Of a stretch of DNA of 64,000 bases, positions 49,270-58,321 are shown one piece after another. The position numbers and the translations under genes are program-made. The stretch comes from Pseudooceanicola nanhaiensis DSM 18065 (GTDB lineage: Bacteria > Pseudomonadota > Alphaproteobacteria > Rhodobacterales > Rhodobacteraceae), in NCBI RefSeq assembly GCF_000688295.1, contig NZ_JHZF01000014.1, positions 1 through 64,000 on the forward strand, read 5' to 3'. The notes under the pieces were generated by a model that saw only the letters and a list, made by a program, of their open reading frames with translations, made no database searches and had not been told where the DNA came from. Positions within the stretch are counted from its first letter, which is position 1, and every line of letters starts with the position of its first letter.

Positions 49270-50345
49270 CGACCCTTTCAGACCACACCCTCTCCGGCGA
49301 CCGGCCGCAGCCCTCGGACCTGGCCTACGTGCCCTTCGTGTCGGTCGAGAACATGATGCGGATGGTCAACGCCATCGGTGCCGAAGCCTTCATCTCGGGC
49401 CTCGCCGCCTATATCGAGGCCGATTTCCGACGCTGGGAGGAGTTCGACAAGACGCCCCGCGTGGCCAGCCATTCCCGCGACGGCGTGATCGAGCTGATGC
49501 CCGCCGCGGATGCCGAGAACTACGGGTTCAAATACGTCAACGGGCACCCGAAGAACATGCGCGAGGGCTATCAGACCGTGACCGCCTTCGGGGTGCTCTC
49601 CTCCGTCGCGAACGGCTATCCGGTGCTGCTGACCGAGATGACGGTGCTGACGGCGCTGCGCACCGCCGCGACCTCGGCCGTCGCCGCGCGCCTGCTGGCG
49701 CCGCAGGGCAGCGAGGTCATGGCGATGATCGGCAACGGCGCGCAATGCGAATTCCAGGCGCTGGCGTTCCGGGCGCTTCTGGGGATCAGCCGGCTCAGGC
49801 TCTACGACATCGACCCGGCGGCGACGGCGAAGGCGCTGCGCAACCTCGAGGCGCAGGGCTTCGAGGTGACGGCCTGCAAGAGCGGGCAGGAGGCCGTCGA
49901 GGGCGCGCAGATCATCACGACCTGCACCGCCGACAAGCAATACGCGACGATCCTGACCGACAACATGGTCGGCGAGGGCGTGCACATCAACGCCATCGGC
50001 GGCGATTGCCCGGGCAAGACCGAGCTGCATCGCGACATCCTCCTGCGGTCCGAGATCTTCGTCGAATACCCGCCCCAGACCCGGATCGAGGGCGAGATCC
50101 AGCAGCTCGACCCGGACCACGCGGTCACCGAGCTCTGGCAGGTGATGACCGGCGCGGTTCCGGGGCGTCGGGATGCGAAGCAGATCACGCTGTTCGATTC
50201 CGTCGGCTTCGCGATCGAGGATTTCAGCGCCCTGCGCTTCGTCCTCGACCGGGTGAAGGAGACCGGGCATTTCGACAAGCTCGACCTGCTCGCCGATCCG
50301 GACGACCCGCGCGACCTTTTCGGGATGCTGACACGCGCCGCCTGA
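49266..50345 (+). CDS. Ornithine cyclodeaminase
   Basis: The 359-residue protein belongs to the OCD/mu-crystallin family: FKYVNGHPKNMREGYQTVTAFGVLS (active-site Lys region), then a Rossmann part with MIGNGAQCEFQALAF and RLYDIDP, and INAIGGDCPGKTELH. It converts ornithine to proline and ammonia with NAD. The length suits a true OCD. It overlaps arginase by four bases and ends at a terminator. Confidence 0.92.
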   Translation: MTTLSDHTLSGDRPQPSDLAYVPFVSVENMMRMVNAIGAEAFISGLAAYIEADFRRWEEFDKTPRVASHSRDGVIELMPAADAENYGFKYVNGHPKNMREGYQTVTAFGVLSSVANGYPVLLTEMTVLTALRTAATSAVAARLLAPQGSEVMAMIGNGAQCEFQALAFRALLGISRLRLYDIDPAATAKALRNLEAQGFEVTACKSGQEAVEGAQIITTCTADKQYATILTDNMVGEGVHINAIGGDCPGKTELHRDILLRSEIFVEYPPQTRIEGEIQQLDPDHAVTELWQVMTGAVPGRRDAKQITLFDSVGFAIEDFSALRFVLDRVKETGHFDKLDLLADPDDPRDLFGMLTRAA

Positions 50346-50375
50346 CGGGCCCCCGGGACCGTCCGGACAAACGAA

Positions 50376-50400
50376 AACGCCCGCGGGATCCGCGGGCGTT
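50376..50400 (+). terminator. Terminator after ornithine cyclodeaminase
   Basis: AACGCCCGCGG and CCGCGGGCGTT form an 11-bp perfect stem around GAT, followed by CTGCGT. As the next gene converges, it may serve both strands. Confidence 0.8.
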
Positions 50401-50421
50401 CTGCGTGTCTGCAGGGGGGGC

Positions 50422-51846
50422 TCAGTTCCTGAGCTTGCGCAGCAGGTCGACGGAGGGATACCCGTCCGGCGCGATCCCCTCGGCCAGCTGGAAGTCCCGG
50501 ATCGCGGCCTTGGTCATCGAGCCGATGCGCCCGTCCACCCCGCCGGTGGAAAAGCCGCGCCGCGTCAGGAGGCTCTGCAGCTCCTTCGCCTCGTCGCGCT
50601 TGAGCGAGCGTTCGCCCTCGGGCCAGCTGCCCTTCAGCGGGCCGCCCCCGGCGATCCGGTCGCCCAGATGGCCGACGCCGAGCGCATAGGCGTCCGAGGC
50701 GTTGTAGCGCTTGATCACGTCGAAGTTCTTGAAGACGAGGAAGGCGATTCCCTTGGCCCCGGCCGGCAGCAGCATCCGGGCCGAGCCGAAATCGCCCACG
50801 GGCCGCCCGTCGGTGCCGGTGACACCGAGCCGCGCCCAGTCCGACGGCATCCGGGCCTCGCCCGCGTGGCGGAAGTCGAAACCGGCGGGGACCTTCACCT
50901 CGACCCCCCAGGGCATGCCCTTCACCCAGCCGGACTTGGCCAGGTAGGCCGCCGTCGAGGCGAGCGCGTCGGTCGGATCCTCGGACCAGATGTCGCGCTT
51001 GCCGTCGCCGGTGAAGTCGACGGCATAGGCGAGGTAGGAGGTCGGGATGAACTGGGTGTGGCCCATGGCCCCGGCCCAGCTTCCGGACATGACATCCTCG
51101 GTCGTGTCGCCGGTCTGCAGGATCTCGAGCGCCGCCATCAGCTGCTGCTCGAAGAATTCGCCGCGCCGCCCCTCGTAGGCCAGCGTCGCCAGCGCCGAGA
51201 CGAGATGCGTGTCGCCGCGGTTGGAGCCGTAGTTGCTCTCCATCCCCCAGATCGCCGCGACGATCTGGCGGTCGACGCCGTAACGGTCCTCGATCCGGCG
51301 CAGGGTGCTGGCGTGATCGGCCGCCTTCTGGCGTCCGTTGGTCACCCGGCTGTCCGAGGCGGCGCGGCCGAGGTAATCGCCGATCGAGAGGGTGAACTCC
51401 GACTGGTTGCGGTCGCGCTCGATCACCTTCGGCAGGAAGGCCGCATGGGTGAACGCCTGTCCGAAGGTGCGCGACGAGATGCCCTTCGCCAGCGCGCGCT
51501 GGCGGAAGCCCAGGACCCAGCGGTCGAAGCCCGCGTTGGCCTCGCCCTCGATCTTCGGCGGGACCGCGGGGGCCAGTGCGACGGTCTTCGTCGTCGCCTG
51601 CCTCAGCGCCGCGGGACGCACCCGCGGACGCAGGCTGCGCGCAAGGCCGAAGTCGGTGGCCACCGCCACAGGTTCGGTCCGGAGCCGCGTCGTGGCCTCG
51701 CTCGCGTCGATCGCCTTGAGCGCGCGGGCCTGGACCGACACGCTGAAGGGCCGCGCCTCGGGGCGCAGGCCCGAAAGCGCGGGATCCGCGAGGGCCGGTG
51801 CCGCAAGCACCGGAATTGCCGTCAAAATGGAAAGAATCTGCCTCAT
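50422..51846 (-). CDS. Lytic murein transglycosylase (MltB-like, SLT_2) with peptidoglycan-binding domain
   Basis: The 474-residue protein has a signal peptide (MRQILSILTAIPVLAAPALA), a low-complexity stretch, then the SLT_2 domain with IWGMESNYGSNRGDTHLVSALATLAY. There the Glu of GMESNYG is catalytic, and AGAMGHTQFIPTSYLAYAVDFTGDG follows. A C-terminal peptidoglycan-binding domain 1 (LQSLLTRRGFSTGGVDGRIGSMTKAAIRDFQ) follows. It cleaves glycan strands in the periplasm. ATG 51846 is chosen for the signal peptide; the longer upstream frame is not a sensible N-terminus. Confidence 0.9.
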   Translation of the reverse strand: MRQILSILTAIPVLAAPALADPALSGLRPEARPFSVSVQARALKAIDASEATTRLRTEPVAVATDFGLARSLRPRVRPAALRQATTKTVALAPAVPPKIEGEANAGFDRWVLGFRQRALAKGISSRTFGQAFTHAAFLPKVIERDRNQSEFTLSIGDYLGRAASDSRVTNGRQKAADHASTLRRIEDRYGVDRQIVAAIWGMESNYGSNRGDTHLVSALATLAYEGRRGEFFEQQLMAALEILQTGDTTEDVMSGSWAGAMGHTQFIPTSYLAYAVDFTGDGKRDIWSEDPTDALASTAAYLAKSGWVKGMPWGVEVKVPAGFDFRHAGEARMPSDWARLGVTGTDGRPVGDFGSARMLLPAGAKGIAFLVFKNFDVIKRYNASDAYALGVGHLGDRIAGGGPLKGSWPEGERSLKRDEAKELQSLLTRRGFSTGGVDGRIGSMTKAAIRDFQLAEGIAPDGYPSVDLLRKLRN

Positions 51847-51982
51847 GCTGCCATCACCTGCCCGGTTCTTTTTGTTGCGGGCACCATAGCGCGAATCGCC
51901 GATTCTCCAAAGCGTCGCCTCTGGGGGGATGCGGGATGTTGCCACCAGGACGCGGGCCTTGCCGGCCCGGGCGGGCCGAGGA

Positions 51983-54235
51983 TCAGCGCCGGGTCCGGCT
52001 GACTTTCCGCTTCACCTTGGCGCCCTTCTTCTTGGACTTGGCGATCTTGCGCCGCACGGGGCGGCTGGTGTGGCGCGGCCCGCCGGGCATCTGCTTGTCG
52101 TCGAGCGCCAGCAGCTCCAGCTCCAGCCCGCCGGTGACCGGCACCGCCCGTGCCAGCCGCACGGTGACGCGCTGGCCGGGCTGGATCACCACGCCCGTGT
52201 CGGAGCCCATCAGGGTCTCGCTCTCGCGGTCGTAATGGAAGAACTCCCGCCCGATGGAGCGGATCGGGATCAGCCCGTCGGCCCCGGTCTCGTCCAGCCG
52301 CACGAAGGCGCCGAAGCGGGCGACGCCCGAGATCCGGCCCGTCAGCTCGTCTCCGACCCGCTCCGAGAGATAGGCGGCAAGGTAGCGGTCGGTGGTGTCG
52401 CGCTCGGCCGCCATGGACCGCCGTTCGGTGTCCGAGATGTGCTTGGCCGTCGCTTCCAGGTCGTCGATCTCTTCCGGCGACAGCCCGTCCTTGCCCCAGC
52501 CATGGGCCGAGATCAGCGCGCGGTGCACGATCAGGTCGGAATAGCGCCGGATCGGCGAGGTGAAATGCGCGTAATTCTTCAGCGCGAGGCCGAAATGGCC
52601 GAAGTTCTCGGGCGAGTAATAGGCCTGCGTCATCGAGCGCAGCGTCGCCATGTTGATGAGCTCGGCCTGGTCCGACCCCGCCGCCTGGTCGAGCAGGCTG
52701 TTCAGGTGCCGCGTCTTCAGCACCTGCCCCTTGGCGAGCGTATAGCCCGAGGCGATGGCGGTCTCGCGCAGCGCGTCGAGCTTGTCGTCCGAGGGCTCCT
52801 CGTGCACCCGGAAGAGCAGCGGGGATTTCTTCGCGATCAGGGTCTCGGCGGCGGCGACGTTGGCCAGCACCATGAACTCCTCGATCAGCTTGTGCGCGTC
52901 GAGCCGGTCCTTGAAGTTGACGCTCGCCACGCGCCCGTCCTCGGTCAGCACGATCCGCCGCTCGGGCAGGTCGAGGTTCAGCGGCTGCCGCTGCTCCCGC
53001 GCCCGCTTCAGCGCGCCGTAGGCGGCAAAGAGCGGGTGGATCAGGTCCTCGACCAGCGGCGCCGTCTTCTCGTCGGGGTTCCCGTCCTCGGCCGCCTGCA
53101 CCTGCTGGTAGGTCAGCGAGGCCACGGAATGCATCAGCCCGCGGTGGAATTCGTGGGAGAGCTTGTTGCCCTCGGCATCCAGCACCATCCGGACGGCGAT
53201 GCAGGCGCGCGGCACCGCCTCGTGCAGCGAGCAGAGATCGCCCGACAGCCGATCTGGCAGCATCGGCACCACCCGGTCGGGGAAGTAGCTCGAATTGCCG
53301 CGCTTGCGGGCCTCGTGGTCGAGCGCCGATCCCGGGGTCACGTAATGGGCGACATCCGCGATCGCGACCCAGACGACATGGCCGCCCTCGTTCGCCGGAT
53401 CCGGATCGGGCGCGGCGTGGCAGGCGTCGTCGCGGTCGCGGGCGTCCTCGGGGTCGATGGTGACGAAGGGGATCTCGCGCAGGTCCTCGCGGCCCTTGAG
53501 CCCGGCGGGCTTCTGCGCGTCGGCCTCGGCCACCACGCGGTCGGGGAAGTGGTCGGGGATGCCGTGCTGGTGGATCGCGATCAGCGAGACGGCCTTCGGC
53601 GCGGAGGGATCGCCCAGCCGGTTGATCACCCGCGCACGGGGCAGGCCCATGCGGGATTTCGGTCCCGATTGCTCGGCCTCGACCAGCTCGCCGTCCTTCG
53701 CCCCCGAGAGCGCACCCGGCGGCACCATCCATTCAAGGTCGGCGCCCTTGTCGATGGGCAGGATCCGCCCGCCCTCGGCGCTCTTGCGGAAGACGCCGAG
53801 GATGCGCTTCGGGTTGGTGCCGATCTTGCGGATCAGGCGCGCCTCGTAATGGTGCTCGCCGCCGCGGATCTGGGTCAGCCGTGCGAGGATGCGGTCGCCC
53901 TGCCCGAGCGCCGGGTCCGAGGCGCGGGGCAGCAGGAGGATGCGCGGCGCCGTGCCCTCGCCCTGCCATTCCAGCGGGCGGGCGGTGAGATCGCCGTTCT
54001 CGTCGGGCGCGTCGACCTGCAGGATCGAGACCGGCGGCAGGCTGTCGGGGTCACGGTAGGTCTTCTTGCGCTTCTCGAGATGGCCCTCCTCCTCCAGCTC
54101 CTTGAGGATGCGCTTGAGGTCGATGCGGGCCGCGCCCTTGATCCCGAAGGCCTTGGCGATGTCGCGCTTGGCCGTCTGGGTCGGGTTGTCGGCGATCCAC
54201 TGGAGGATCTCGTCCTTGGAGGGAAGGGTGCTCAT
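51983..54235 (-). CDS. rnr: Ribonuclease R
   Basis: A 750-residue RNase II/R family 3'-5' exoribonuclease. Domains in order are a helix-turn-helix start (MSTLPSKDEILQWIADN), cold-shock domains, the RNB catalytic core with TIDPEDARDRDDACHA (Asp ligands) and PMLPDRLSGDLCSL, and an S1 domain (GRISGVARFGAFVRLDETG). It ends in the basic tail KSKKKGAKVKRKVSRTRR, normal for RNase R. It degrades structured RNA and aids trans-translation. ATG 54235 fits the family start. Confidence 0.95.
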   Translation of the reverse strand: MSTLPSKDEILQWIADNPTQTAKRDIAKAFGIKGAARIDLKRILKELEEEGHLEKRKKTYRDPDSLPPVSILQVDAPDENGDLTARPLEWQGEGTAPRILLLPRASDPALGQGDRILARLTQIRGGEHHYEARLIRKIGTNPKRILGVFRKSAEGGRILPIDKGADLEWMVPPGALSGAKDGELVEAEQSGPKSRMGLPRARVINRLGDPSAPKAVSLIAIHQHGIPDHFPDRVVAEADAQKPAGLKGREDLREIPFVTIDPEDARDRDDACHAAPDPDPANEGGHVVWVAIADVAHYVTPGSALDHEARKRGNSSYFPDRVVPMLPDRLSGDLCSLHEAVPRACIAVRMVLDAEGNKLSHEFHRGLMHSVASLTYQQVQAAEDGNPDEKTAPLVEDLIHPLFAAYGALKRAREQRQPLNLDLPERRIVLTEDGRVASVNFKDRLDAHKLIEEFMVLANVAAAETLIAKKSPLLFRVHEEPSDDKLDALRETAIASGYTLAKGQVLKTRHLNSLLDQAAGSDQAELINMATLRSMTQAYYSPENFGHFGLALKNYAHFTSPIRRYSDLIVHRALISAHGWGKDGLSPEEIDDLEATAKHISDTERRSMAAERDTTDRYLAAYLSERVGDELTGRISGVARFGAFVRLDETGADGLIPIRSIGREFFHYDRESETLMGSDTGVVIQPGQRVTVRLARAVPVTGGLELELLALDDKQMPGGPRHTSRPVRRKIAKSKKKGAKVKRKVSRTRR

Positions 54236-54317
54236 GCGCCTCGACGTAGCACGCGGCGGGGGTGGCGTCACGGGGACAAATGGAGGTTGCGCCGGGCGAT
54301 GCCCGTTGCGCGGGGAA

Positions 54318-54350
54318 TGGCCGGACCGGGCATCGAGCCCGGTCCGGCCA
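54318..54350. terminator. 14-bp perfect hairpin, probable terminator
   Basis: TGGCCGGACCGGGC (54318-54331) pairs perfectly with 54337-54350 around ATCGA. It lies in the 198-bp gap after the DUF2064 gene's 3' end and before RNase R. It is followed by CTCCGGCGGGGATATTTGCGGC, an intergenic motif I associate with gene ends in this group of bacteria. There is no long T-run. Confidence 0.55.
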
Positions 54351-54433
54351 TGGCCTCCGGCGGGGATATTTGCGGCAAGAGGAAGCAGGCGGACGGTGCG
54401 GTCTTTCGCTGGTCCCCGCGGGGCGCATTCCGG

Positions 54434-55060
54434 TCAGGCGTGTCGGGGAAGGTCGGCCGCCTCGTCGACATCGGCCAGCCGGTCCACATGGGCGATCCGG
54501 GCGCCGGGCAGGCTCGCCTCGGTGTCGGCGCGGGCGTGGGGGCTGGACCAGCGGACGCCATCGAAGAGCGTTGCGGGGGTGGCGGCGGTCCGGGCGAGGC
54601 CGATCAGCCAGTAGCCGCCGTCGGGGGCGGGGCCGAGGACGGCGGCGGCGTGGCCGAGCGCGCGGAAGGCGCGGGCGATGTGGGCGCGGGTCACGCCGGG
54701 GATGTCGGCGCCGATGATGCAGAGCGGGCCCGCGGGCGCGGTGCGGAGCACGCGGCCCATCCGGGCGCCGAGGTCGCCCGTCCCCTGCGGCAGGCGGGGC
54801 AGATGGGCGGGCCAGTCGCGCGCGCCCGTCGCCGCGTCGGGGGCCACGGCCAGTACGAGATCCCAGCGGGGATCGCGGAGCCGGGGCAGCAGGGCGCGGA
54901 GCTGGTGGCGCATCCACCAGGCCGCGGGGACCATGCCGATGCCGGCGCCGAGCCGGGTCTTCACCCGGCCGGGCCGCGGCGCCTTGACCATGACGACCAG
55001 CCGCGGGCGGCGGCGGGCGTAGCGTGCCGCCGGGGTGGCGGCGTCAGCCGGCCGCCGCAT
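54434..55060 (-). CDS. DUF2064 glycosyltransferase-like protein
   Basis: The 208-residue protein begins near RPRLVVMVKAPRPGRVKTRLG, the TIGR04282/DUF2064 start, and has PAGPLCIIGADIPGVTRAHI and GPAPDGGYWLIGL. Family members resemble nucleotide-sugar or molybdopterin-nucleotidyl transferases; the function is unproven. ATG 55060 overlaps the GNAT gene by 17 bases. Confidence 0.82.
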   Translation of the reverse strand: MRRPADAATPAARYARRRPRLVVMVKAPRPGRVKTRLGAGIGMVPAAWWMRHQLRALLPRLRDPRWDLVLAVAPDAATGARDWPAHLPRLPQGTGDLGARMGRVLRTAPAGPLCIIGADIPGVTRAHIARAFRALGHAAAVLGPAPDGGYWLIGLARTAATPATLFDGVRWSSPHARADTEASLPGARIAHVDRLADVDEAADLPRHA

Positions 55061-55493
55061 CCGCGCGCCGGGGCAGGGGCTGCGCCATCGCGACATGGGG
55101 GATGCCGGCGTCGTCGTATTCGGGACCGTAAGCCGCGAACCCCAGCCGGGCGTAGAATGCCCGCGCATGGGTCTGGGCCGAGAGCTCGGCCCGGGTCAGC
55201 CCCTCGGCCTCGAGCCGGGCGAGCCCCTCGCGGATCAGCGCCGCGCCGAGCCCGGTGCCGCGATGCGTCCCGAGCACGCAGACACGGGTGATGTGCCCGG
55301 TGCCCGCCGCGCCCCGGATGAGCCGGATCGTCCCGACCGGCACCTCGTCCTCCCAGGCCACCAGATGCACCGCGCCGGCATCCCTGTCGTCCCATTCCTC
55401 GGGCTCCGGGATGCCCTGTTCCGCGATGAAGACGGCACGCCTGAGGGCATGGGGGATGCGCAGATCACCGGTTTCCGCGATGCGCAGGGTCAC
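55044..55493 (-). CDS. GNAT family N-acetyltransferase
   Basis: A 149-residue GNAT with [23 protein letters not shown] early, as in ElaA-like members. The acetyl-CoA-binding segment is [24 protein letters not shown] (RGTGLG motif). The start is GTG 55493, which overlaps the dapE stop (GTGA). The substrate is unknown; coupling to dapE may only reflect gene packing. Confidence 0.85.
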   Translation of the reverse strand: MTLRIAETGDLRIPHALRRAVFIAEQGIPEPEEWDDRDAGAVHLVAWEDEVPVGTIRLIRGAAGTGHITRVCVLGTHRGTGLGAALIREGLARLEAEGLTRAELSAQTHARAFYARLGFAAYGPEYDDAGIPHVAMAQPLPRRADAAAG

Positions 55494-56653
55494 GCGAAAT
55501 ACTCCCGCAGGATCCGGGTGTAGATGCGCTTGAGCTGGCGGATCTGATCGACCGGCACGGTCTCGTCCACCTGGTGCATGGTCTGGCCGACGAGGCCGAA
55601 TTCGACGACCGGGCAATGATCCTTGATGAAGCGCGCGTCCGAGGTGCCGCCGGTGGTCGAAAGCTCCGGCACCACGTTGGTCTCGGCGGCGACGGCGGAG
55701 GAGACCATTTCGGACAGCGCGCCGGGCGGGGTCAGGAAGGCCTCGCCGGTGAGCTTGGTGGTCATCGTGATCTCGATGCCGGTCTCGGCGGCGACGCGGT
55801 CGGCCTCGGCCCGCATCCACTCGGTCAGGCTGGCGCCGCTGTGGATGTCGTTGAAGCGGATGTTCACCGTGGCGCGGCACTTCGCCGGGATCACGTTGGT
55901 CGCCGGGTTGCCGGTGTCGATGGTGACCACGGCGAGGGTCGAGGGGTCGAAATGCTCCGTGCCCTCGTCGAGCCGGTGCGAGGCGAGCCGGTCCATCAGC
56001 CGCGCCATGGCGGGCAGGGGGTTCCTCGCGCGGTGCGGATAGGCGGAATGGCCCTGCACCCCCTGCGCGGTGAACCAGGCCGAGATCGAGCCGCGGCGGC
56101 CGATCTTGATCATCTCGCCCATGCGTTCGGGGCAGGTCGGCTCGCCCACGAGGCAATCGGTCATCGCCTCGCCGTTGGCGGCCATCCAGTCGAGGATCGC
56201 GGTGGTGCCGTGGGTCGCGGGGCCTTCCTCGTCGCCGGTGATGGTGAGGATCACGGCGCCGTCGGGGGGCGTGTCGCGCACGAAGTCGATCGCCGCGGCG
56301 GCGAAGGCGGCGACGCCCGACTTCATGTCGGTGGCGCCCCGGCCCCAGAGCAGGCCGTCCTTCTCGACCGCGCCGAAGGGATCGACGGACCAGTCGGCGG
56401 GATCGCCCACGGGCACCACGTCGGTGTGGCCGTTGAACCCGAAGGTGCGGGCATGGCCCTTCGCACCCCAGCGGGCGAAGAGGTTCGAGACCTCGCCCCG
56501 GTCCGCCCGGTGGCATTCGAAGCCCGCGCCGGTCAGAAGCTCTTCCAGCAGGACGAGGGCGCCGCCCTCCTCCGGCGTGACCGAGGGGCAGCGGATCAGG
56601 GCCGCCGTCAGGGCGACGGGATCGGTTTCGGGGGCGGTGGTCGTGTCGGTCAT
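55490..56653 (-). CDS. dapE: Succinyl-diaminopimelate desuccinylase
   Basis: The 387-residue protein has the DapE/M20 motifs [28 protein letters not shown] and [13 protein letters not shown], with the ligand His and Asp and the catalytic Glu. [13 protein letters not shown] near the end holds the last metal-binding His. It removes succinate from N-succinyl-LL-diaminopimelate in lysine and peptidoglycan synthesis. dapD lies 3 kb away in the same direction, in a separate transcription unit. Confidence 0.94.
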   Translation of the reverse strand: MTDTTTAPETDPVALTAALIRCPSVTPEEGGALVLLEELLTGAGFECHRADRGEVSNLFARWGAKGHARTFGFNGHTDVVPVGDPADWSVDPFGAVEKDGLLWGRGATDMKSGVAAFAAAAIDFVRDTPPDGAVILTITGDEEGPATHGTTAILDWMAANGEAMTDCLVGEPTCPERMGEMIKIGRRGSISAWFTAQGVQGHSAYPHRARNPLPAMARLMDRLASHRLDEGTEHFDPSTLAVVTIDTGNPATNVIPAKCRATVNIRFNDIHSGASLTEWMRAEADRVAAETGIEITMTTKLTGEAFLTPPGALSEMVSSAVAAETNVVPELSTTGGTSDARFIKDHCPVVEFGLVGQTMHQVDETVPVDQIRQLKRIYTRILREYFA

Positions 56654-56750
56654 CCGGGTCCTCGGCAGTGGAATGGGCGGACCCTAGCGCGGGGCCGGCC
56701 GGCTGCCAATGACCCCGAACCGGGCCTGCGGGCGCGGAGGCGCGGGGCCG

Positions 56751-57101
56751 TCAGTGACGGGTCTCGCCCTCGCCTTCGTAGAAGGGGGTCATCTGGGCGA
56801 CGATCACCGCGTTGTCGTCCAGCGCCTGCTGCATCAGCACACGCTCCTCGTCGGGAATGTCATGCCCCTCGGCCAGCCGTTCCTCGAGCGTGCCGTAGCC
56901 CGAGACGTCGAGCGGCGCGAGGTCGGCCTGCTTGAGAACCGCCACCGTCTCGCGCACCGCCTCGGCCTCGTCCACGCCCGAGGCATAGCACATGAGCGCC
57001 GCCCCGGTGGCGCCGTCGGGCAGCCCGTCGTCTTCCTTGCGGCCGACTTCGACCAGCAGGGTGTAGACCTTCTGCCGTTTCGGTTTCTTCGTCTCGCTCA
57101 T
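56751..57101 (-). CDS. Conserved hypothetical protein, 116 aa
   Basis: A 116-residue acidic soluble protein. The basic start MSETKKPKRQKVYTLLVEVG is followed by GAALMCYASGVDEAEAVRETVAVLKQ and LDVSGYGTLEER. I recognise it as a common rhodobacterial protein without known function. ATG 57101 is six bases after GGAG, better than the TTG two codons upstream. Confidence 0.75.
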   Translation of the reverse strand: MSETKKPKRQKVYTLLVEVGRKEDDGLPDGATGAALMCYASGVDEAEAVRETVAVLKQADLAPLDVSGYGTLEERLAEGHDIPDEERVLMQQALDDNAVIVAQMTPFYEGEGETRH

Positions 57102-57273
57102 CGCCAACTCCGGGGCCAGGTTCGGCGCGGACCTCTCAGAAAGCGGGCGCGAAGTCCAGCGGAGTGTGGCGCCGGTGCACTTCGGGCCTGCAATCCTTCA
57201 GGGCCGCAAACGGGAACTTGCACCTGACGCGAAATGGCGTCAGCTTCCGTCCGACTGCAAGAAAAGGACACCC

Positions 57274-57894
57274 ATGCGCTCCCTCATCGGTCTCGCGGCC
57301 CTGGCCCTTCTGCCCGCCTGCATGCGCGGCGACATGACCCTCGATTTCGAGAGCCCGGAGGTCGTCGTCGCCCGGTCGGCGATCGATCTGACGTTGCCGA
57401 TGCTCGATGCGTTCGGCATGGGGGCGGACGGCGTCTGCGGTGCGGGCAAGGCCACGGAGACCGCGCAGGGGGTGACCTGTCGCAGCGTGAAGCGGAACGA
57501 CGTGGCGGAGGTGATCGCGGGCAGGGTCGATTTCGGCGGCTTCGGCGGCGAGATGGACCTGACCGGCATCGTGACCACCGAGCGTATCCGCTCGGACCGC
57601 ATCCGGGTGAGCGTGGACGTCGCGGCGCTGGTCGATGCGGTGCGGGCGGTAGACCCGGCGGGTTACGGGGCGTTCCTGCACGAGGCGAGCGACGGGGACG
57701 TGCAGGGGCTGATCCTGCGGGTGCGCGGCGGCGAGATCGTCGGCACGACGGGCCAGCTGTCCGAGGACGGAGAAGAGGCGCGGATTTTCATCCGCGCCTC
57801 CGTGTTCCAGGCGCCAGACCCGGATATCTCGGGGTATTTTATTACCCTGCTGAAATTCCCGGGTGACTGCCTCATCGATCTGTTCTGCGACTAG
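57274..57894 (+). CDS. Probable lipoprotein, 206 aa
   Basis: The product has a short signal with lipobox (MRSLIGLAALALLPAC), so Cys16 would be lipidated. The mature part is strand-rich and has two cysteine pairs (CGAGKATETAQGVTC, CLIDLFC). ATG 57274 follows AAGGA by five to six bases; no family is recognised. It stands alone between two minus-strand genes. Confidence 0.75.
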   Translation: MRSLIGLAALALLPACMRGDMTLDFESPEVVVARSAIDLTLPMLDAFGMGADGVCGAGKATETAQGVTCRSVKRNDVAEVIAGRVDFGGFGGEMDLTGIVTTERIRSDRIRVSVDVAALVDAVRAVDPAGYGAFLHEASDGDVQGLILRVRGGEIVGTTGQLSEDGEEARIFIRASVFQAPDPDISGYFITLLKFPGDCLIDLFCD

Positions 57895-57935
57895 GCTTCA
57901 GCCCCGTGGGCGTCAGGCCCGCTTGCCCGAGGGCG

Positions 57936-58187
57936 TCAGGCCCGCTTGATCGCGCGGTAGCCGCCGATCAGGATGCAGGCGCCGATCACGCCGACGATCA
58001 GCTGGCCGATCCAGCCGCCGAGCGTTGCGCCGACGATGGCGATCAGCAGGAAGTTCAGCACGACGGCGCCGATGATGCCGAGGATGATGTTGGTCAGGAG
58101 GCCATGGTCGCCCCCCATGATCTTCTCTGCGATCCAACCGGCGAGGGCGCCGACGATGATGGCCGCAATCCAGCCCAGTCCTTCCAT
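57936..58187 (-). CDS. GlsB/YeaQ/YmgE family membrane protein
   Basis: An 83-residue protein with three membrane helices and the family's Gly-rich pattern (GWIAAIIVGALAGWIAEKIMG, NIILGIIGAVVLNFLLIAIVGATLGG). Such proteins are associated with stress; the function is poorly known. AAGGAG precedes the ATG by seven bases. Its last codons and the bases after the stop form a 24-bp tandem duplication. Confidence 0.88.
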   Translation of the reverse strand: MEGLGWIAAIIVGALAGWIAEKIMGGDHGLLTNIILGIIGAVVLNFLLIAIVGATLGGWIGQLIVGVIGACILIGGYRAIKRA

Positions 58188-58286
58188 GGGGTCACTCCTT
58201 AAGTGTCAAGGTCTTGCCCCTAGGGGCATCCGGGTCCCAACACCGTCCGGCGCCTCACGGTTCCGTGTGGACATGCGCGCCGCACA

Positions 58287-58308
58287 ACCGTTGCGCCCAT
58301 GCAACGGT
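58287..58308. terminator. Short hairpin after the L,D-transpeptidase-like gene
   Basis: ACCGTTGC and GCAACGGT form an 8-bp stem around GCCCAT. It lies 14 bp past the stop of the minus-strand gene at 58322. No clear T-run, so it is a weak terminator at best. Confidence 0.45.
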
Positions 58309-58321
58309 CGCCGGGCGCGGG

